Shown: in pieces, positions 60,173 to 64,000 of the stretch | How the letters are laid out: each line of letters starts with the position of its first letter | Position numbering within the stretch: position 1 is the first letter of the stretch | Origin: Kocuria subflava | GTDB taxonomy: Bacteria > Actinomycetota > Actinomycetes > Actinomycetales > Micrococcaceae | Reading direction: 5' to 3' | DNA length: 64,000 nt | Assembly: GCF_012163155.1 (NCBI RefSeq) | Contig: NZ_JAAVUN010000007.1 | Coordinates: 1 to 64,000, forward strand | Notes under the pieces: generated by a model | Told to the model about the DNA's origin: nothing | The model's input: only the letters and a program-made list of their open reading frames with translations | Database searches by the model: none | Made by a program: the position numbers and the translations under genes

Positions 60173-61411
60173 TCACGCAGCAGCGGTGCGCTCGTCCACG
60201 CGGCCACCGTTGCGCAGGATGAAGCACGTGATCAGGCCCAGCACGCAGAACAAGGCCAACAGCATGAGCCCAACGAAGTAGGAGTTCTGCGCCTCGTTGT
60301 ACGTGGCACCCATGACCAGCGGCGGGAAGTAACCGCCCAAGCCACCGGCGGCGGCGATGATGCCGGAGACGGTGCCCACGGTACGGGCCTCGGAGGCGCG
60401 GGCTACCCAGGCGAACACGCCACCGGTGCCCAGCCCCAGGAACAACGCCATCAGGATGAAGATCGGGCCGTAGACGTGTTCGGCATCCGGCTGGAAGGCC
60501 ACCACCACGGCCAGTGCGGCTGCACCCACGTAGGAAGCGATGGAAACCAACTTGGGCCCCACCTTGTCGGCCAAGGTGCCACCAATGGGACGGGCCACCA
60601 CGGCGGCTGCCGCGAAACCGGCGGTGCGGGTTCCGGCGCCGGTGGCGTCAAAGTCGTAGACGTTGCCCAGGTAGGTGGGTAGGTAGTTGGAGAAGGCCAC
60701 GAACGCACCGAAAACAATCGCGTACATGAAGCACAGCAGCCAGGTTTCCTTCAGGCCAAAGGCCACCTTCAGCTTGGGCAGCATGGGCGTGGGTTCCACG
60801 CCGCGACGCGTGGGGGATTCACGCAGGAACAACCAGCAGATCACGGCCATCACAGCCACCAAGGCGGCAATCAGGATGTGCGCGCCCATGTAGCCCAGAC
60901 CTGCCACCAGGCGCGGGGTGAAGAACGCGGACACGGCAGTGCCCACCATGCCGGCCCCGAACACACCGGTGGCAAAGCCCTTGCGGTGGGATTCATACCA
61001 GGCGGAGCAGAACGGGATGCCTATGGCAAACACCGTGCCGGCAATGCCCAGGAAAAAGGCCACGAACACCAACATGCCAAAGTTGTTCATCTGACCCACC
61101 ATGGCGGTGAGCAACACCAGGGGTGCGGTGATGCCCAGAATCACCGTGAACATCAGGCGCCCGCCGTAGCGGTCCGTCATGGCGCCCACGGGCACGCGGG
61201 CAACAGCACCCACCAGGATGGGCATGGCCACCAGGATGGAGGTCTGGCCGGCGCCCAAGTCCATGTTGGCCGCATAGGTTTTGGCCAAGGGGCCAATGAT
61301 GGTCCAGGCCCAGAAACCCATGGTGGAGGCCAGGGTGGCCAGCAAGAGGTTGCGGGTCTGGCCCGCTTTCATCTCCTGAGCCAGAGTGTTCTCCGGCGCG
61401 GCGGAAGACAT
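60173..61411 (-). CDS. narK: NarK-type nitrate/nitrite transporter (MFS)
   Basis: A 412-residue major-facilitator transporter with 12 hydrophobic segments. [20 protein letters not shown] is the first helix; [15 protein letters not shown] is the MFS loop motif; [20 protein letters not shown] and [20 protein letters not shown] contain the nitrate-signature Gly-rich helix with the conserved Arg neighbourhood. [20 protein letters not shown] and [10 protein letters not shown] form the second nitrate signature. It would import nitrate with protons or export nitrite, serving the adjacent cytoplasm-facing nitrate reductase. It lies 101 bases after narI on the same strand. Confidence 0.94.
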   Translation of the reverse strand: MSSAAPENTLAQEMKAGQTRNLLLATLASTMGFWAWTIIGPLAKTYAANMDLGAGQTSILVAMPILVGAVARVPVGAMTDRYGGRLMFTVILGITAPLVLLTAMVGQMNNFGMLVFVAFFLGIAGTVFAIGIPFCSAWYESHRKGFATGVFGAGMVGTAVSAFFTPRLVAGLGYMGAHILIAALVAVMAVICWLFLRESPTRRGVEPTPMLPKLKVAFGLKETWLLCFMYAIVFGAFVAFSNYLPTYLGNVYDFDATGAGTRTAGFAAAAVVARPIGGTLADKVGPKLVSIASYVGAAALAVVVAFQPDAEHVYGPIFILMALFLGLGTGGVFAWVARASEARTVGTVSGIIAAAGGLGGYFPPLVMGATYNEAQNSYFVGLMLLALFCVLGLITCFILRNGGRVDERTAAA

Positions 61412-61512
61412 TGCTGTGGTTCTCCTCAGTACATGAATCCGAGCAGGTCATGCCCAGAACGTGGTGCCCAAACGGTGGTTCAGGCGGTGAAGGGGGTGAT
61501 GAGGCTGGGTGC

Positions 61513-62331
61513 TCAGCGTCTGCCGGAGCCGGTTTTCTCCCGGCGGGTGGAACCGGATCCACTGCGGCGGTAGCCGGAGTTGTGCCGGTCCTGGGTTCCC
61601 ACCGGATCCCAACCGCGGCGGGTGGGAACGGAACCGGAGCGGGTCACCCGATCCCGCGAGCGGTACACGATGTAGGGCCGGAACAGGTAGTGCAGCGGTG
61701 CCGTGAAGGCGTGCACCAGGCGCGTGAACGGCCAGGCCATGAACAGCACGAAGGCAAAGAGCACGTGCACTTTGAAGGACAGCCCGGCCTCTGACATGGC
61801 GGCCACATCCGGTTGCAGGATCCAGATGGACCGGAACCACGGGGAAACGGTGTCCCGGTAACTGGTTTCACTGGTGTCCCACAGGGACAGGATGGTGGTG
61901 GCAAGCCCCGCCGTCAGGGTGACCACCAGCAGGATGTACATCAGTTTGTCATTGGCGGTGGTGGCCATGAACACAGGGCCGGTCTTGCGGCGTCGGTAGA
62001 TCAACAGGGCCATGCCCACAAAGGTGCCAACGCCTGCAAAGATGCCGATGGTCAGAGCCAACATGTGGTACATGTGCTCGGTCACGCCCACGGCATCAGT
62101 CCAGGACTTGGGGATCACCAGGCCCACAATGTGCCCCACCAGCACCGCAAGGATGCCGAAGTGGAACAACGGGGAAGCGATCCTCAACAGCCGGGATTCA
62201 TACAGCTGGGAGGAGCGGGTGGTCCACCCGAACTGGTCGTACTTGTAGCGCCAGATGGTGCCACCGATCACCACCAGCAGCACCACGTAGGGCAGTACAC
62301 CCCACAGCAGGATGTCGACGACGGAACTCAT
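61513..62331 (-). CDS. narI: Respiratory nitrate reductase gamma subunit
   Basis: A 272-residue di-heme cytochrome b membrane anchor that takes electrons from menaquinol. Five hydrophobic segments are visible. His residues in LFHFGILAVLVGHIVGLVIP, in VTEHMYHMLALTIG, and in SFKVHVLFAFVLFMAWPFTR LVHAF are the usual heme ligands. The core ends near residue 225. A basic Arg/Ser/Gly tail of about 45 residues follows, longer than in most homologues. The start overlaps narJ by four bases, and narK lies downstream. Confidence 0.95.
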   Translation of the reverse strand: MSSVVDILLWGVLPYVVLLVVIGGTIWRYKYDQFGWTTRSSQLYESRLLRIASPLFHFGILAVLVGHIVGLVIPKSWTDAVGVTEHMYHMLALTIGIFAGVGTFVGMALLIYRRRKTGPVFMATTANDKLMYILLVVTLTAGLATTILSLWDTSETSYRDTVSPWFRSIWILQPDVAAMSEAGLSFKVHVLFAFVLFMAWPFTRLVHAFTAPLHYLFRPYIVYRSRDRVTRSGSVPTRRGWDPVGTQDRHNSGYRRSGSGSTRREKTGSGRR

Positions 62332-63089
62332 GCGGATCCCCTAGCGCTCGTGAGGTTGGATGGGCTTGTCAAGCTGGCTGCCTCCAGTCCCGCGGACTGG
62401 TCACCGTCCACCACGGGCAGCAGACGCGGGTCAAAGGGTTGCAGCCCCACGGTTTCGGTGGGTGGGCCGTAACCGGCCATCCTCATCACGGCGTCACGGT
62501 CCTCCGGGGAGGGGCCGGGCAATGTGGAGCAGACCAGTTCCAGGGCACCCAGTTGTGGCAGGGAGTCGTCCTTCAGCGCCAAGCGCAGCAACTCCAGGGA
62601 GGGCCGGTAACGCTGCAGAAGCTGCGCACCGTCCTCCGGGTTCACCAGTGCTGCGAACTCCAGCACCACGGGCAGGTGGTCCGGCAGTTCGGAGTCATCC
62701 AGCTCCCGGCCGTTCTCCCGGTACATCTGTTTGAAGGCCAGCAGGGCCTCCCCACGACGCCGGGTGTCACCGTCCGTCCAGTAGGTCAGGTGCAGTGGGT
62801 GGCGCCGGGAGAGGTCGAACTCCTGGACGTAGTCACCCTGGACATCGGCCAGCGGCCGGTCCGTCAACCACTTCATCAGGGGTTCGACGGCGGCCACGTC
62901 CGCACCAACTTCTGCAAGAGCTTCCCGGATGGCGGGCAGACGTTCGATCAGCTCACGGTCCGGATACCCCAGCAGCATGGCGGCGGCCTGCCGGATCACG
63001 GCGGAACGGGCAGGGTCGCGATCCTCCCAGGGCTCGGATTCCACCGTGCCCTTCTTGGCCAAACCGAAGAGTCGGGCAAGCCGGCTCAT
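62328..63089 (-). CDS. narJ: Nitrate reductase molybdenum cofactor assembly chaperone
   Basis: A 253-residue cytoplasmic chaperone that holds apo-NarGH and assists molybdenum cofactor insertion. AAAMLLGYPDRELIERLPAI is the helical start, YVQEFDLSRRHPLHLTYWTD carries the conserved DLSRRHPLHLTY family signature, and GRELDDSELPDHLPVVLEFA follows. It overlaps narH at one end and narI at the other by four bases each, giving strict translational coupling. The last 55 residues are variable. Confidence 0.95.
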   Translation of the reverse strand: MSRLARLFGLAKKGTVESEPWEDRDPARSAVIRQAAAMLLGYPDRELIERLPAIREALAEVGADVAAVEPLMKWLTDRPLADVQGDYVQEFDLSRRHPLHLTYWTDGDTRRRGEALLAFKQMYRENGRELDDSELPDHLPVVLEFAALVNPEDGAQLLQRYRPSLELLRLALKDDSLPQLGALELVCSTLPGPSPEDRDAVMRMAGYGPPTETVGLQPFDPRLLPVVDGDQSAGLEAASLTSPSNLTSARGSA

Positions 63090-64000
63090 CGGCTGCCACC
63101 TGCATCACCGCGTGCTGCACCGTCACCCTGGCCGGCCGGGAACAGGCCATCCGGATTGCCCTGGCCGTCCCAGTTGAGCAGGTTGACGCGCCCGGACAAC
63201 TCCGAGTTCCCTGTGGGGTCCTCGGAGGTCTGGCGGGCCCGCAGGGCGTTGAAGTTCTCGATCGCCACTGGTGTGGGACGCCCGGATGCCTCCCCCAGAC
63301 CACCCATCTGGCCCATGCCCGGGCCGCCGTCCACATCCAGGGAGCAGCCCATTTCCTCCAGGCCGTGAGCTTCCTCCAGGTGGGCGGTGGGGATCACGTA
63401 GCGTTCGTCGTACTTGGCGATCGCCATCAGCCGGTACATCTTCTGGATCTGGCTGCCGGTCATGCCCACGGCTTCCGCAATGGACTCGTCCGGATCCTGT
63501 CCCAGGGTCAGATCCCGCATGTAGGAGCGCATGGCCGCGAGTTTGCGCAACACGTTGGTGACCACATCCGTGTCACCGGCGGTGAACAGCTCCGCGAGGT
63601 ACTCCACGGGGATCCGCAGTGAATCAATGGCGCCGAACAGAACGTCCGCATCCTCGCCGTCGTGACCCTGACCGCGCAGCAGATCCACGATCGGTGACAG
63701 CGGCGGGACGTACCAGACCATGGGCATGGTGCGGTATTCGGGGTGCAGCGGCAGGGCCACCTTCAATTCCTTGGCCAAGGTGTAGACCGGGGACTTCTTG
63801 GCAGCCTCCAGCCAGTCCTCCGGGATGCCCTCGGCACGTGCTGCCCGCTGGACCTCGGGATCATTGGGGTCCAGGAGGATGTCCAACTGGGCCTCGTACA
63901 GATCCTTCTCATCCGGGGTGGCAGCAGCCTCGGTGACGCGGTCGGCGTCGTAGAGGAAGATGCCGATGTAACGCATGCGGCCCACGCAGGTTTCCGCGCA
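63086..64000 (-). CDS. narH: Respiratory nitrate reductase beta subunit, partial
   Basis: The C-terminal 304 residues of the four-cluster iron-sulfur subunit; the 5' part lies beyond the window. The visible frame enters with CAETCVGRMRYIGIFLYDAD, containing cysteines of the last cluster-binding motif. MVWYVPPLSPIVDLLRG is a signature NarH segment, and DLTLGQDPDESIAEAVGMTG SQIQKMYRLMAIAKYDERYV follows in order. NarH passes electrons from NarI to NarG. The 3' end overlaps narJ by four bases. narG is expected immediately upstream, outside the window. Confidence 0.96.
   Translation of the reverse strand, partial: CAETCVGRMRYIGIFLYDADRVTEAAATPDEKDLYEAQLDILLDPNDPEVQRAARAEGIPEDWLEAAKKSPVYTLAKELKVALPLHPEYRTMPMVWYVPPLSPIVDLLRGQGHDGEDADVLFGAIDSLRIPVEYLAELFTAGDTDVVTNVLRKLAAMRSYMRDLTLGQDPDESIAEAVGMTGSQIQKMYRLMAIAKYDERYVIPTAHLEEAHGLEEMGCSLDVDGGPGMGQMGGLGEASGRPTPVAIENFNALRARQTSEDPTGNSELSGRVNLLNWDGQGNPDGLFPAGQGDGAARGDAGGSR

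Noticed and set aside
1-64000. tRNA, rRNA and riboswitch genes.
   Set aside because: No cloverleaf-like sequence with conserved T-loop, no rRNA signature and no T-box or other known leader motif was recognised by eye; a tRNAscan-SE/Infernal run would settle this.

Overview
The window is high-GC, gene-dense chromosomal DNA of an actinobacterium. Gene content and order (serS next to a Cof-type HAD phosphatase, pheA next to a rhodanese, a fruR-fruK-fruA-ptsH-ptsI PTS block, nar/moa genes, ATGA overlaps, leaderless-looking starts) fit the order Micrococcales, most likely a Micrococcaceae member related to Arthrobacter. This is inferred from gene content only; no 16S or marker search was possible.

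Layout. 1-1600: scar region with an ISL3 transposase 3' end fused to an IS5-type transposase remnant, then a divergent TetR/VOC pair. 1.6-6.5 kb: HAD phosphatase, a nuclease-like accessory gene set between two copies of a palindrome, serS, and a lipid kinase. 6.6-12.4 kb: gluconate permease, pheA, rhodanese, a zinc-type ArsR repressor and a UvrA-like ABC ATPase. 12.6-19.4 kb: a GABA-type catabolic block (APC permease, gabD, gabT, amidase) and a small monooxygenase. 19.4-20.5 kb: antitoxin plus PIN toxin. 20.6-25 kb: nucleoside hydrolase, ribokinase-type kinase, YceI, pgm. 25-27.6 kb: an MNT/HepT module with a broken HepT between twin hairpins, a HAAS-type membrane protein and a DUF4242 protein. 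27.7-33.2 kb: an acyl-CoA-dehydrogenase-like flavoprotein co-transcribed with an NrtA/SsuA-type ABC importer, then a uracil/xanthine permease. 33.4-43.3 kb: housekeeping metabolism (acyl-CoA hydrolase, GDPD, HAD, PEBP, sugar kinase, M18 aminopeptidase, CPBP protease, glutamine amidotransferase, fdhD) and an intact Phd antitoxin beside a broken VapC. 43.3-49.8 kb: complete fructose PTS. 49.9-54.7 kb: Zur-box-controlled AztD-like lipoprotein with an in-frame amber codon, a GT87 mannosyltransferase, and three tandem paralogous membrane proteins of unknown function. 54.8-64 kb: metallophosphoesterase and then a minus-strand nitrate-respiration locus, narH(partial)-narJ-narI-narK-moaC-moaB/moaE fusion-moeZ, coupling nitrate reductase to its molybdenum cofactor supply.

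The most unusual signal is a dispersed family of long-stem (about 20-29 bp arms) hairpins, mostly just after stop codons. They fall into subfamilies with shared outer arms. Two copies 18 kb apart keep pairing through compensatory base changes, and two accessory modules each sit between two near-identical copies. A second candidate is a 14-bp-arm hairpin that holds the start codon of the PIN toxin.
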